From assembly GCF_023073415.1 (NCBI RefSeq), contig NZ_JADPJL010000060.1, positions 284,900-348,899 of the forward strand: a DNA stretch of 64,000 nucleotides, read 5' to 3'. Under the pieces are notes generated by a model. The model made no database searches. It was not told where the DNA came from and saw nothing but the letters and a program-made list of their open reading frames with translations. This document shows positions 24,230 through 33,295 of the stretch, piece by piece (the stretch's first letter is position 1; the number at the start of each line of letters is the position of its first letter). Position numbers and translations under genes: made by a program. Origin of the DNA: Bradyrhizobium sp. 190 (GTDB lineage Bacteria; Pseudomonadota; Alphaproteobacteria; Rhizobiales; Xanthobacteraceae).

Positions 24230-25828
24230 ATGTCGAAGCTCACCGAGCACGGCGCGTGCCTGCTGTGGAAGCCGGAATTGATTTGGCTGAATGCCGTTTC
24301 CGACGCGATGGTCGCCACCGCCTTCTTTGCTACGGCGTTCGTCCTCGCGTACTTCGTGTGGCGGCGCCATCGTGAACTTATGTTCCGGGGCGTATTCTTG
24401 ATCTTCGCGATCTTCGTCGCGGTCTGCGGAGTGACCCGCCTGCTGTCGATCTACACCCTGTGGGTGCCGGCCTATGAAATCGAGGCCCTGACCAAAGCTT
24501 TCCTGGCGCTGATCTCGGTCCCGGTCACGGCAGCCCTACTGCTGGCGCTGCCGCGGATCCTGGTGCTGCCCACGCGCATTCAGCTAGCGAATGCCTATGC
24601 CGCACTTGAGGAGGAAGTCAGGCAACGCCGCGAGGCGGAAGCCATGGTCAAGCGCTTTGAGGAGAAAGAGGCCACCGAATCCAACGTCCAGCAAGCGCAG
24701 AAGATGGAAGCCATCGGCCAGCTCACCGGCGGCGTGGCGCACGACTTCAACAACATTCTGACTGTGATCACTGGGACCATCGAAATCCTCAGCGATGCTG
24801 TCAAGGATCGTCCACATCTCGTTCAGATCACCAATCTGATTAGCGGAGCCGCGGCGAGGGGGGCGGATCTGACGAAACATTTGTTGGCCTTCTCCCGTCG
24901 ACAGCCGCTGCAGCCGCGCAATACCGACGTCAACGCGTTGGTGATCGATGCAGCGCGTCTGCTGCGGCCGACCCTCGGCGAGCACATCGAAATCGAATCG
25001 ATGCTGGCGCACGATTCCGCACCGGCTCTGATTGATCCCAGCCAGCTCACGACTGCGATCCTGAACCTCGCCTTGAATGCGCGTGACGCCATGTCTAACG
25101 GCGGTAAGCTGACATTAGAAACAAAGAACGTGGTGCTCGATGAGACCTACGCCAGCCTGAACAGCGAGGTCAGGCCGGGCAACTACGTCATGATTGCAGT
25201 GAGTGACACCGGGGATGGAATCCCGAACAACCTGCTCGAAAAGGTGTTTGAACCATTCTTCACCACCAAGGAGGCCGGCAAAGGATCGGGGCTCGGCCTC
25301 AGCATGGTGTATGGCTTCGTTAAACAGTCGAATGGACATATCAAGATCTACAGCGAACAGGGCCACGGCACGAGCGTGAAGCTATACCTGCCGCAGGCCA
25401 CGGGCGGCGGCCCGGAGGAGGAGCCCGCTGGCGAGACTGGCGGATATGCGGGCGAACATGGCGAACAGTCGATCCTGATTGTCGAGGACGACCCGCTGGT
25501 CCGCGAATATGTCGTGGCGCAAATCACCCGTTTCGGATTCCGCACGCTCGCCGCCGGCAATGCTGCCGCGGCGCTGGCGCTCATCGATGGACCCGAACGC
25601 ATTGACCTGCTGTTCACTGACGTAATGCTCCCCGGGGGAGTGAATGGCCGCCAGCTCGCGACTGAGGCGGTCAAAAGACGGCCCGAGCTCAAAGTGCTTT
25701 ATACATCCGGTTATGCTGAGAATGCCCTCATACATCATGGCCGTCTCGATGCTGGCGTGCTGCTTCTGCCGAAGCCTTATCTCAGCGCCGACCTCGCGCG
25801 GATGCTTCTAACCGCGCTGGCATCGTGA
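24230..25828 (+). CDS. Hybrid histidine kinase with ethylene-receptor-like membrane domain
   Basis: 532-aa membrane sensor. Residues ~18-115 form three membrane helices aligning with the plant ethylene-receptor sensor domain: Asp25 in VSDAM, Phe32 where ETR1 has Tyr32, and VCGVTRLL with Cys66 (ETR1 Cys65) but Arg70 where ETR1 has Cu-binding His69. A coiled coil (~122-155) leads to the HisKA motif GGVAHDFNNIL (His171), a HATPase domain (NLALNARDAM, DTGDGIP, GKGSGLGLSMVYGF) and a C-terminal receiver with DD near 418, phospho-acceptor Asp464 in FTDVMLPGG and Lys in LPKPY. No response regulator is adjacent. The retained Cys and lost His make ethylene or Cu(I) binding doubtful. Confidence 0.87.
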   Translation: MSKLTEHGACLLWKPELIWLNAVSDAMVATAFFATAFVLAYFVWRRHRELMFRGVFLIFAIFVAVCGVTRLLSIYTLWVPAYEIEALTKAFLALISVPVTAALLLALPRILVLPTRIQLANAYAALEEEVRQRREAEAMVKRFEEKEATESNVQQAQKMEAIGQLTGGVAHDFNNILTVITGTIEILSDAVKDRPHLVQITNLISGAAARGADLTKHLLAFSRRQPLQPRNTDVNALVIDAARLLRPTLGEHIEIESMLAHDSAPALIDPSQLTTAILNLALNARDAMSNGGKLTLETKNVVLDETYASLNSEVRPGNYVMIAVSDTGDGIPNNLLEKVFEPFFTTKEAGKGSGLGLSMVYGFVKQSNGHIKIYSEQGHGTSVKLYLPQATGGGPEEEPAGETGGYAGEHGEQSILIVEDDPLVREYVVAQITRFGFRTLAAGNAAAALALIDGPERIDLLFTDVMLPGGVNGRQLATEAVKRRPELKVLYTSGYAENALIHHGRLDAGVLLLPKPYLSADLARMLLTALAS

Positions 25829-25884
25829 GTCCTTCTGAACACGGCCCATGGATGGAAGGACCAAATTTTCAGGAGAGTAATGGC

Positions 25885-26766
25885 ATGCGCAAGGTCTGGA
25901 TCGAGGCGGCGTTGAACGGCTCGTGGGGCCGCGCGTTCCAACCCGGCATTCCCGACACCGTTGAGACCATCATCGCCGAAGGCGTCGCCTGCGCGCGCGC
26001 CGGCGCCACCATCGTTCACGTCCATGCCTATGATGGCGGCGGTCCGCAGACCTATGACTGGCAGGTCTATGCCCGCATCATCGAAGGCATCCGCAACCAG
26101 ATCGATGTGCCGGTCTATCCCTCCTATCCGGCTTTCATAACCACAGGCAGCGACAGCAGCCCGCTCGCCGACGTCGCGGCCCGATTTGCCGACATCGAAG
26201 AACTTGCCGCGCGGGGCCTCTTGGATTTTGCCGTCATCGATCCCGGCAGCGTCAATTTGAGCCTGACAAAAATCACGGCGGCCACGCAGCCTGGCGGCAC
26301 CTACATGAATCCTGAATCCCAGATCCGGTATGCGCTCGATTTCGCGGCGCGCCACGGCCTGCATACCGATTTTGCCATCTACGAGCCCGGCTTCGCGCGT
26401 GCCGGCGCAGCGCTTGCGCGCGCGGCCGGCGTCAAGGTGCCGATCTATCGTCTCATGTTCTGCAATCTGATCGCGGTCGGCCTTCCACCAAAGCCATATG
26501 CACTTGCTGCTTACCATGCGCTGCTGGAGGAGGAAGCGCCCGGTGCGCCCTGGATGATTGCGGGCGTCAGCGCCGATCTCCGCCCGCTATTTGCAGAGAC
26601 GATCGCACGCGGCGGCCATATTCGCGTCGGCCTCGAGGATGCGCCGCTGGGCACGACCGCGACCAATCTCGAACTGGTCGAAGAGGCGGTTAGTCTGGTG
26701 CGTGAGCACGGCGCCGAACCCGCCTCTCCGGCCGAAATGCGGCAGGCGCTGGCTGCGGCCGGCTGA
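25885..26766 (+). CDS. BKACE (beta-keto acid cleavage enzyme, DUF849) family protein
   Basis: 293-aa TIM-barrel enzyme of the beta-keto acid cleavage family (prototype 3-keto-5-aminohexanoate cleavage enzyme). N-terminal VWIEAALNGSWG, Zn-binding HxH in TIVHVHAYDGGG (~47-58), and the C-terminal HIRVGLEDAPLG, where the Glu is the third metal ligand. Such enzymes condense a beta-keto acid with acetyl-CoA to give acetoacetate and a CoA ester; substrate range varies widely. ATG 25885 follows AGGAGAG (25871-25877); an upstream start at 25825 would overlap the kinase end. Downstream of the sensor kinase by 56 bp on the same strand, though a functional link is not evident. Confidence 0.88.
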   Translation: MRKVWIEAALNGSWGRAFQPGIPDTVETIIAEGVACARAGATIVHVHAYDGGGPQTYDWQVYARIIEGIRNQIDVPVYPSYPAFITTGSDSSPLADVAARFADIEELAARGLLDFAVIDPGSVNLSLTKITAATQPGGTYMNPESQIRYALDFAARHGLHTDFAIYEPGFARAGAALARAAGVKVPIYRLMFCNLIAVGLPPKPYALAAYHALLEEEAPGAPWMIAGVSADLRPLFAETIARGGHIRVGLEDAPLGTTATNLELVEEAVSLVREHGAEPASPAEMRQALAAAG

Positions 26767-26840
26767 TAACCCGTTCCTCCCGACGATCCTAAAACGCGGC
26801 GCGATGACCTACCGAACCGGCCCGATAAATAAGATGGGGT

Positions 26841-28397
26841 TTAATCGGGAAGGCCCGCATTGCGGAGACCCTTGGCGAGGGTGGCGAAGTCCTCCTCCCG
26901 ACGAAACAAATCTCTCAGATTGGTGGCGCGCAAATCGGGATCACATTCGAGTGCTTGTGATATCGCTCGTTGTGCCAGGTCAAGTCGCCCCGCGACGGCA
27001 TTGCTCGCTGCGGAAACGCATGTGGCCAGCAGGAAAGCCGGATTGAAGCGTAGAGAGCTTTCGGCGTATGACGACGCCTTGTCATAGCGGCCTGCGAGAA
27101 AATGGGCATAGGCCATGGCCCCGTGCATGGCGTACGTGGAGGGATCGAGCGGGCTCAAGCGCATGGCATGTGCAGCGTGCTCGAGTGCCAAGTCCGGCTC
27201 ACCTCTCCAAACTCTTAACCACGCACTGAGGCTCCAACTTCGCCCCAGGTTAGGATTTACCGCAAGTCCCCGGTCCATGAACGCCGCCGCGTCGTCGAAC
27301 TCACGGGCTACCAAGGCGAGTGCATATCCACCCATACACAGCGCAACAGGGTCATCTTCCCCCAGCCGCACCGCTTTCCGAGCCAGCCGTACAGCTTCCG
27401 CGCTTTCCTGAATGCGGTCGTCCATCCAACCACGCGCTTTTCGCCGCACGTAGCACCACGCAGCCATGCCATAGGCGCAGGCCAGACCATGATCGAGCTC
27501 GACTGCCTTGCAAAAGAGTCGAAGTGCTTCGGCGTTCGCGTCCTTGGTCCACCGACCAGCGCTGGCCAGCCCACGCAGATAATAGTCGTATGCATCCAGA
27601 TTTTCAGTTGGTTTGCGCTTTGCCCGCTTGATTTCCTCGCGCTGCAGCTTTGGTGCGATTGCACCCACCACGCTGGAAGTCACATGGTCCTGTAGATCAA
27701 ACACATCCTCGAGCGCACCATCGAAGTGGTCCGCCCACAGATGTGCTCCAGTTTCGGCATCAATAAGCTGCCCCGCGATGCGCAAGCGATTTCCTGCCTT
27801 GCGCACGCTGCCTTCGAGTATGTAGCGCACCCCAAGCTCGCGGCCGACCTGCCTCACGTCTACACTTCGGCCTTTGTAAGTGAAGCTCGAATTGCGTGCG
27901 ATCACAAAGAGCCAGTGAAAGCGCGACAGCGCCATCGTGATGTCCTCCACGACGCCGTCGGCAAAATACTCCTGCTCTGGATCCAGGCTTAGGTTGACGA
28001 AGGGGAGGACGGCCACTGAAGGTCTGGTGGGCAGCGTCAGAGGGCCTTTCGGCGGTTCTGCCCAGTTGTCGGGCGCTGCGTCGCCTCGCTCTTCCAGTAC
28101 TTGCCCGACAAAACGGAAGCCCTTCCGCGCCATTGTCTTGAGGAGGCGCTGTTCTTCGCCGGAATCGCCGATCGCATTTCGGGCGGCGTTCAGGCGGGTC
28201 GTCAACGCAGCATCAGATACAATGCGTCCATTCCAAACGGCAATGATGAGGTCGTCTTTGCTGACGACGCGCTCCCTGTTTCGAATCAAGTAATCGAGCA
28301 GGTCAAAAGCCTGCGGTGTGATCGACACCGCATCCGCCCCGCGATGCAGTTCACGCTTTTCGGTGTCAAGCGTGTAGTTCTCGAAGAGATAGCGCAA
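26841..28397 (-). CDS. Winged-helix regulator with TolB-like and TPR domains
   Basis: 518-aa soluble protein. Residues ~1-95 are an OmpR/CadC-type winged helix (LHRGADAVSITPQAFDLLDYLIRNRERVVSKDDL, core ITPQAFDLLDYLIRN). Residues ~115-235 resemble the FlgO/TolB-like domain often attached to adenylate-cyclase-like regulators (AVLPFVNLSLDPEQEYFADG, RYILEGSVRKAGNRLRI). Residues ~250-510 are TPR-like helical repeats (LDPSTYAMHGAMAYAHFLAG). No membrane span is seen, unlike CadC. This architecture is common in Bradyrhizobium with unknown targets. Transcribed alone, divergent from the DUF1127 gene. Confidence 0.8.
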   Translation of the reverse strand: MRYLFENYTLDTEKRELHRGADAVSITPQAFDLLDYLIRNRERVVSKDDLIIAVWNGRIVSDAALTTRLNAARNAIGDSGEEQRLLKTMARKGFRFVGQVLEERGDAAPDNWAEPPKGPLTLPTRPSVAVLPFVNLSLDPEQEYFADGVVEDITMALSRFHWLFVIARNSSFTYKGRSVDVRQVGRELGVRYILEGSVRKAGNRLRIAGQLIDAETGAHLWADHFDGALEDVFDLQDHVTSSVVGAIAPKLQREEIKRAKRKPTENLDAYDYYLRGLASAGRWTKDANAEALRLFCKAVELDHGLACAYGMAAWCYVRRKARGWMDDRIQESAEAVRLARKAVRLGEDDPVALCMGGYALALVAREFDDAAAFMDRGLAVNPNLGRSWSLSAWLRVWRGEPDLALEHAAHAMRLSPLDPSTYAMHGAMAYAHFLAGRYDKASSYAESSLRFNPAFLLATCVSAASNAVAGRLDLAQRAISQALECDPDLRATNLRDLFRREEDFATLAKGLRNAGLPD

Positions 28398-28509
28398 GTT
28401 GCCATTCCTTCTGGGTCACCTCCAAGGCGCCGCAGCACGAAGAATAAGCTGCCGGTAAGGGAAATGTAAGCCACCAGTTAAGCGCGCCGGCGCATCTTGC
28501 GGCAACTTC

Positions 28510-28530
28510 GTCTGGTCAAGTAGTCCAGAC
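28510..28530. repeat. Short inverted repeat upstream of DUF1127 gene
   Basis: Arms GTCTGG and CCAGAC (28510-28515, 28525-28530) flank a 9-nt spacer 13 bp before the DUF1127 start. It could be an operator or 5'-UTR hairpin; the evidence is only the symmetry. Confidence 0.3.
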
Positions 28531-28543
28531 AGGGCACACCGCA

Positions 28544-28801
28544 ATGAGCACGATTCAGGAGACCACCGAGGTGAGACCGGCAACCGCGAAGCGGCAGGTC
28601 TACAGTCCTCTCGAAGCATATTGGAATGCATTTCAGGCGTGGCGCAAACGTGAGAAGCTGCGAACCGAGTTGTGTCGCCTGACGGACAGCGAGCTTGAGG
28701 ACATTGGTATCACGCGCGGCGAGATTGACTACGTCGCCTCCAACCGCTCAATCTCGCCAGATCCGCTCCGTTGGATGTCTGACATCGCCACTCTAAAGTG
28801 A
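28544..28801 (+). CDS. DUF1127 domain small protein
   Basis: 85-aa basic protein with a C-terminal DUF1127 (YjiS-like) motif: AWRKREKLRTELCRL, then TDSELEDIGITRGEIDYV (~53-70). The N-terminal ~30 residues are a variable extension (STIQETTEVRPATAKRQVYSP). Small DUF1127 proteins are abundant in Rhizobiales; in Agrobacterium some act as RNA-interacting or phosphate/nitrogen-related regulators, but most have no known role. Starts at ATG 28544 with only a weak AGGG upstream. Divergent from the winged-helix/TPR regulator. Confidence 0.82.
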   Translation: MSTIQETTEVRPATAKRQVYSPLEAYWNAFQAWRKREKLRTELCRLTDSELEDIGITRGEIDYVASNRSISPDPLRWMSDIATLK

Positions 28802-28812
28802 GGCATCTCGGC

Positions 28813-28965
28813 CTACTTCGCCAGCGCGCCCGAAAGCACAAGCTCCAGCTCCTGCCTGACATCTTCGAGCGGCTGGACGCTGCACGCGGCCCGGCACATC
28901 GCGACTGTGCCTTCCAGCGAGATCGCGGTCACCCGGACTCGATCCGGGGTGGAGGCCGGTTCGCG
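28813..28965 (-). pseudogene. Remnant of a TetR-family regulator C-terminus
   Basis: The minus strand from ~28965 to the TAG at 28815-28813 encodes a stretch closing TAISLEGTVAMCRAACSVQP then LEDVRQELELVLSGALAK. This reads like the end of a TetR-type ligand-binding domain. Upstream, the frame meets TGA after 28965 and no helix-turn-helix part or start codon is present. A deletion that removed the 5' part of a regulator gene is the likely explanation. Assigned from pattern only. Confidence 0.45.
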
Positions 28966-29100
28966 TCAAGAAAACGCGTCAAATCAAGAAGACGCGGCGG
29001 CCTGCGCCGCACGTCCGGGGTGAGACGGCAATAATGGCACGGACAGGAAACCGGTTGTGATGTAAAACGTAGCTGTGGGTGTCGACAACGGAGCAAACCC

Positions 29101-29505
29101 ATGCGCGTCATCGTCCTGCTTCTCGTGTTTCTGCTCGGCCTCGCCACGCCCGCATTCGCCGACGACGTCGCCGCTGCACAAAGCGTGATCCGCGCGCAGG
29201 AGCAGGCGTTCAGCCGCGATGACGCCGCCACGGCCTATTCCCATGCCGCCCCCGAGATCAAACAGCTGTTTCCGCAGGCCGACATGTTCATGCAGATGGT
29301 CCAGCAGGGCTACGCGCCGGTCTACCGCCACAAGAGTTTTGAATTCGGCGAGGCGCGCTCGGCCGGCGGCCGGATCGCCCAGCGCGTCCACATCGTCGAC
29401 GACAATGGCGAGGCCTGGGAAGCGATGTACACGCTGGAGCAGCAGCCGGACGGCAGTCTGAAGATCACCGGATGTTCGCTATTGAAGGCGGGACAGGCGG
29501 TATAG
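29101..29505 (+). CDS. DUF4864 domain secreted protein
   Basis: 134-aa exported protein. Signal peptide MRVIVLLLVFLLGLATPAFA (cleavage after ~20), then an NTF2-like DUF4864 domain: VIRAQEQAFSRDDAATAYSHA, FPQADMFMQMVQQGYAPVYR and a closing YTLEQQPDGSLKITGC strand pair with one Cys. Such proteins are widespread in alphaproteobacteria with unknown function, probably periplasmic. ATG 29101 follows ACGGAG. It is convergent with the patatin gene and preceded by ~140 bp that contain no other gene beyond the TetR remnant. Confidence 0.82.
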   Translation: MRVIVLLLVFLLGLATPAFADDVAAAQSVIRAQEQAFSRDDAATAYSHAAPEIKQLFPQADMFMQMVQQGYAPVYRHKSFEFGEARSAGGRIAQRVHIVDDNGEAWEAMYTLEQQPDGSLKITGCSLLKAGQAV

Positions 29506-29588
29506 TCGGCGCCACCACGCCTGTCGCTGTCCATGGCGGACGACCGCCGGCGCCAAGGCTTGCTAGCGCGAAGGCTTGCCGGTCACGG

Positions 29589-31331
29589 TCAATATTTCGG
29601 CGTGATCCGGAGATTGGCGCCGGGCTTTGGCAAAGTGCCCTCGCGAATGGTGGGCTTTGCGCGCCAGTTCTCTCCACAGGCAGCCAGTTCCGCCGCCCGC
29701 TTGATCATCTCGGCGAGTCTTGGCGGATCCTGCTTGTAGGAGGTCGCAACCGCGCCGTATCGGGCGAGGAAGCGCGCAAATCCTTCAGAACCATCCGGCA
29801 GGTCTTGATGGGCCTGCTCGACGTCGTCGAGGGTTTCTTCCATCCGCGCCATGGCGACCAGGAAACGCCGCCAGCGATGGGCATCAAGGTCGAACTCGTC
29901 CCTGAGTTTCTCACCCGCCTGTTCGCCAAATTGCACGAGTTGCCGTATGGTTGCTTCGTCCATGGTCAGATTAAGTCCGCCCTGCTCCGGCTTGAGGACG
30001 ACATGCGCGATGCGCTCACGGTATCCAGGGAGCGTGCTCTGCATATTGTCCTGCCAGTCCTTGGCCGACATCACCAGCCGCATCGCGAATCCGCTCAGCC
30101 CGTCGATCGGTTGAACCGGCAACAGGATTCCACTGCGGGCGCTTTTCGGCAGCCAGACGGGAGGGCGGCCCTGGCTTCGCTTCTCGTAGTAGTCATCGAG
30201 GGAGATTGCGAATGTCGGATTGTTCGGCAGGAGACGATCGAAAAAATGAATCGGAAAATTGCTCGACAGTCCGCCGTCGCTGAACAGGCATCGTCGCAGC
30301 TTTTGTTGTTCGGCCGCGTCGACGAGCGTGAAGTCGCGGCGCCACAACGGCACCGCGGATATCAGGAACGGAAAGCTCAGGCTCATCCGGGCGCCAACAA
30401 TGAGCGGAAGTCGTGTCGGATCAGGAAAGTAGTAGTACTCGACGGAACCCTCGGCTTGCTCTTCGAGAGGGGTGCATTTGCGGGTGAGAAATTCCATGAT
30501 CCAGCGAGGAAAAATTCGCGCCCATTCGCTCTTTGCAAACACGAAGCGGTGGTCGCTCTCCGGGAACGGCAACGTGTAAGGGCGTTGCTCCATCAGGCTG
30601 GTCGTCACCATCGCCAGCCGAATGGCCGGCCGGCCGTCATGCTTTGCAGATAAATCGCCGAAGGTCAGCGGCTCGTCCGTCGTCGTGCGCCCCGCGGCCT
30701 CATTGATCAGCCGCGCGAGCCAGTCGGTGAATCCCTCGGACGACGAATAGGGCTGGCTGATGCCGGGGCAAAGGCCGAAGTCGCTGGCGGGGAGTTCGAC
30801 CTGGGCGGCTCTCAGCAGCCGCCGAACGATCACGACGACGAGGCCGATGAACGCAAGCAGCGCGCCGAACGCCATGAAACCGATACCGTTGCCATACCAC
30901 CAGGCGGCCGCAACAACGGCGACGCCCGGTGCGAGACCAAACAAGGCGCTCAACCAGTATCCGCGGATCGCGGACCAGATCATCGCAAAGCGCCGTCCCG
31001 ACCCCGATTTGAGCGCGGCGATGAATATATTGAACAGCGGCTTTAGCGGCGGCGCCGGTTGAAACATGGAGAGCAGGCCCGGTCCCACCTCGTTTGGAAT
31101 CTTGGCCAGCCGATCGAACCCGCCGCCCGGAGTATGACGCCCATACTCCGCCGCGGCCGCCGCAGCAGCAGCAATGGCTCCGGCCGACGTACCCCCGATG
31201 TTTGAAAATCGATACTTTTCGGCCAGGGCTGCCAGTGCAAGCGGATAGACCACCCCGCTCGTGATCCCACCCTTCATGACGATGTCGCAGGTTTTCTCGG
31301 GCTTCCCGTATCGCGACACCTGGTCTGCCAT
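29589..31331 (-). CDS. Patatin-like phospholipase with internal membrane hairpin
   Basis: 580-aa predicted lipid acyl hydrolase. Oxyanion loop GGITSG (21-26), nucleophile elbow GTSAG with Ser49, and catalytic-dyad Asp352 in FSDGGLSS. Between them, residues ~126-145 and ~150-169 are strongly hydrophobic and look like two membrane helices, so the catalytic fold is split by a membrane hairpin. The C-terminal ~130 residues are helical and charged. Homologues are annotated patatin-like or RpoH-suppressor type; lipid substrate and cell location are unproven. ATG 31331 follows GGAGGTG, so the longer start at 31343 is rejected. Convergent with the DUF4864 gene. Confidence 0.83.
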   Translation of the reverse strand: MADQVSRYGKPEKTCDIVMKGGITSGVVYPLALAALAEKYRFSNIGGTSAGAIAAAAAAAAEYGRHTPGGGFDRLAKIPNEVGPGLLSMFQPAPPLKPLFNIFIAALKSGSGRRFAMIWSAIRGYWLSALFGLAPGVAVVAAAWWYGNGIGFMAFGALLAFIGLVVVIVRRLLRAAQVELPASDFGLCPGISQPYSSSEGFTDWLARLINEAAGRTTTDEPLTFGDLSAKHDGRPAIRLAMVTTSLMEQRPYTLPFPESDHRFVFAKSEWARIFPRWIMEFLTRKCTPLEEQAEGSVEYYYFPDPTRLPLIVGARMSLSFPFLISAVPLWRRDFTLVDAAEQQKLRRCLFSDGGLSSNFPIHFFDRLLPNNPTFAISLDDYYEKRSQGRPPVWLPKSARSGILLPVQPIDGLSGFAMRLVMSAKDWQDNMQSTLPGYRERIAHVVLKPEQGGLNLTMDEATIRQLVQFGEQAGEKLRDEFDLDAHRWRRFLVAMARMEETLDDVEQAHQDLPDGSEGFARFLARYGAVATSYKQDPPRLAEMIKRAAELAACGENWRAKPTIREGTLPKPGANLRITPKY

Positions 31332-31473
31332 GATCACCTCCACGGAAAAGGTGCATGGTGCTACGCGGCAGGGTCAATCTCAAGTAGAATGACGCGCTCC
31401 GCGTTGTTGCGTCGCGGCCGGCCGCTTGCCCTGCTCGGGAAAGCTTGCGGGAAAAAGTTGCGTCGATATGGCC

Positions 31474-32772
31474 TTACGCCATCGCCAGCCGCTGCCGCGC
31501 GCGCATCAACAGCAGCAGCATGATCGCAATGTTGAGCGCGTTCCACGCCAGCCCGTTGGCGAACGCCGCGCTGTAGGAGCCGGTGGCGTCGAAGATCGCG
31601 CCCGAAACCCAGCCGCCGAACGACATGCCGAACACGGAAGCGAAGATCACGATGCCCACCCGTGTCGCGGCCTCCGACGCCGGCATCGCCTCGCGCACGA
31701 TGATGGCGTAGCTCGGCACGATGCCACCCTGGAACAGGCCGAACATCGCGGAGACGATGTAGAGCGAGGTCAGGCCGTCGAAGAACAAATAGAACAACAG
31801 GGCGGTGCCCTGCGCCACCGAGCCTATCAGGAGCGTGCGGATGCCGCCGATCTTGTCGGCGAGAAAGCCCGAACCGATGCGGCTGATGATGCCAAAACCC
31901 AGCATCAGCGACAGCATCTCGGCGCCGCGCGCCACGCCATAGCCGAGATCGCTGCAATAAGCGACGATATGGACCTGCGGCATCGACATCGCCACGCAGC
32001 AGGCAATCGCCGCGAGCGACAGGATCACCGTCAGCGCATTGGTGGAAAGCCGCAAGTCGACGCGCGGCGGCGGCGCGTTTTCATGGTTGCGCTGCGCCCC
32101 CGCCCCCATCAGCATCCGCAAGCCGATCAGCGCCAGCGTCATCGCCACCGCCGTGAAGATGCCGAGCGCGATGTGGGTGGTGCGCCAGCCCATCGTCTCA
32201 ATGCCGTGGTTGACCAGCGGCGGCCAGATCGCGCCGCCGATGTAATTGCCGCTGGCGGCAACGGCGACCGCAAGCCCCCGGTAGCGGTCGAACCAGTGCG
32301 AGGCTTCCGCCATCAATGGTCCGAAGGTGGCCGACGAGGACAGCCCGATCGCGAAATGCACCAGGATGAATTGCCAGATCGTGGAGGACATCCCCGCGAC
32401 GACATAGCCCAAGCCCAAAATGCCGATGCCGAGCCCGATGGCGGTGACGATGCCGTAGCGGTCGGTGATCTTGCCGGTCAGCACCGCACCGGAACCGAAT
32501 CCGAGCATGATCATCGTAAACGCCAGCGAGGCGGTGCCGCGGCTCGCGGCGAACTCGGTCTGCACCACGGGAAGTGCCACCACTACCGACCACATGCCGA
32601 CACTGCCGAGCGAACCGATCAGCACGGCGACGGCAAGCCGGGTCCATGCCCGGCGCGAGTCGGGAACGAACAGGTCGGAATCACGGGTGAGTTCGGAAGA
32701 AATTGCCACGGCGGAGGCAACTTCGGTGGCAAATCGCCTAACGTCAAGCCACATTGCCGCGATATTGGGCAT
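31474..32772 (-). CDS. MFS transporter (oxalate/formate antiporter / monocarboxylate type)
   Basis: 432-aa inner-membrane transporter with ~12 predicted spans. The cytoplasmic loop after TM2 reads GKITDRYG, and the second half repeats it as GFLADKIGG. The N-terminal ~40 residues are a cytoplasmic tail; a start at 32754 (Met7) is possible. The GNYIGGAIWPPL segment in TM5 fits the OFA/MCT group that moves small organic acids. Substrate not readable. Divergent from the His-rich protein gene across 67 bp, with no sign of shared function. Confidence 0.85.
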   Translation of the reverse strand: MPNIAAMWLDVRRFATEVASAVAISSELTRDSDLFVPDSRRAWTRLAVAVLIGSLGSVGMWSVVVALPVVQTEFAASRGTASLAFTMIMLGFGSGAVLTGKITDRYGIVTAIGLGIGILGLGYVVAGMSSTIWQFILVHFAIGLSSSATFGPLMAEASHWFDRYRGLAVAVAASGNYIGGAIWPPLVNHGIETMGWRTTHIALGIFTAVAMTLALIGLRMLMGAGAQRNHENAPPPRVDLRLSTNALTVILSLAAIACCVAMSMPQVHIVAYCSDLGYGVARGAEMLSLMLGFGIISRIGSGFLADKIGGIRTLLIGSVAQGTALLFYLFFDGLTSLYIVSAMFGLFQGGIVPSYAIIVREAMPASEAATRVGIVIFASVFGMSFGGWVSGAIFDATGSYSAAFANGLAWNALNIAIMLLLLMRARQRLAMA

Positions 32773-32839
32773 GCAGATGTGATGGGGCAGCAGCCCTCAA
32801 TGCCTTGGCTGAATCGGCTGACGGCATTAGTTTGCCGCC

Positions 32840-33295
32840 ATGTTCGTTCGCTTGACGAGGCCGGTGCGCGCCAAGGCAGGGTGGTTTGTCGCCCTGCTCT
32901 ACCTGTTTTGCGTGCTCGCACCCGGCGTCGCGCTGGCGGTTGGCGATGCCGCGTCGTGCCTCGCGCATCAGTCCGGGATGGCGGCCGCCGCGCATGTGCA
33001 TGACGGTGTTCAGCCGCAGTACGCGGCCTCGCACCAGCATCATGCGATGCAAGCGGATGAGAATGAGATGCATCACGCCGATGCCGGCCACGCCACGCAA
33101 GAACACACGAAGCATCAGCACGACGACAAGGGTTCGCCAGGACCGTGCTGTGCCATGCTGTGCGTTTCGGCGATCGCGGTCGATCCGCCTGCGGTTGAAA
33201 AACCCTCGCAGCCGATCTCGCTCTGCGTTGCCGAAAATTTTCAGCGCCTGCCGGGCAAGGCGCCCCCTCTGCTCTACCGCCCTCCCATCGCCTGA
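32840..33295 (+). CDS. His-rich exported protein, putative metal-associated
   Basis: 151-aa protein. After an N-terminal hydrophobic segment (WFVALLYLFCVLAPGVALAV, ~15-34) comes a His-rich stretch, e.g. SHQHHAMQ, MHHADAGHATQEHTKHQHDD (~63-97), and a CCAMLC motif (~103-108). Such His/Cys/Met clusters suit Cu, Ni or Co binding; CopL-like proteins have similar composition. The cupredoxin gene follows on the same strand, supporting a copper link, but no copper pump or sensor is nearby. Overlap with known families uncertain. Confidence 0.65.
   Translation: MFVRLTRPVRAKAGWFVALLYLFCVLAPGVALAVGDAASCLAHQSGMAAAAHVHDGVQPQYAASHQHHAMQADENEMHHADAGHATQEHTKHQHDDKGSPGPCCAMLCVSAIAVDPPAVEKPSQPISLCVAENFQRLPGKAPPLLYRPPIA

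Noticed and set aside
31426..33003. 525-residue frame antisense to the MFS gene
   Set aside because: His/Arg/Asp-rich composition typical of antisense reading of a GC-rich membrane-protein gene.
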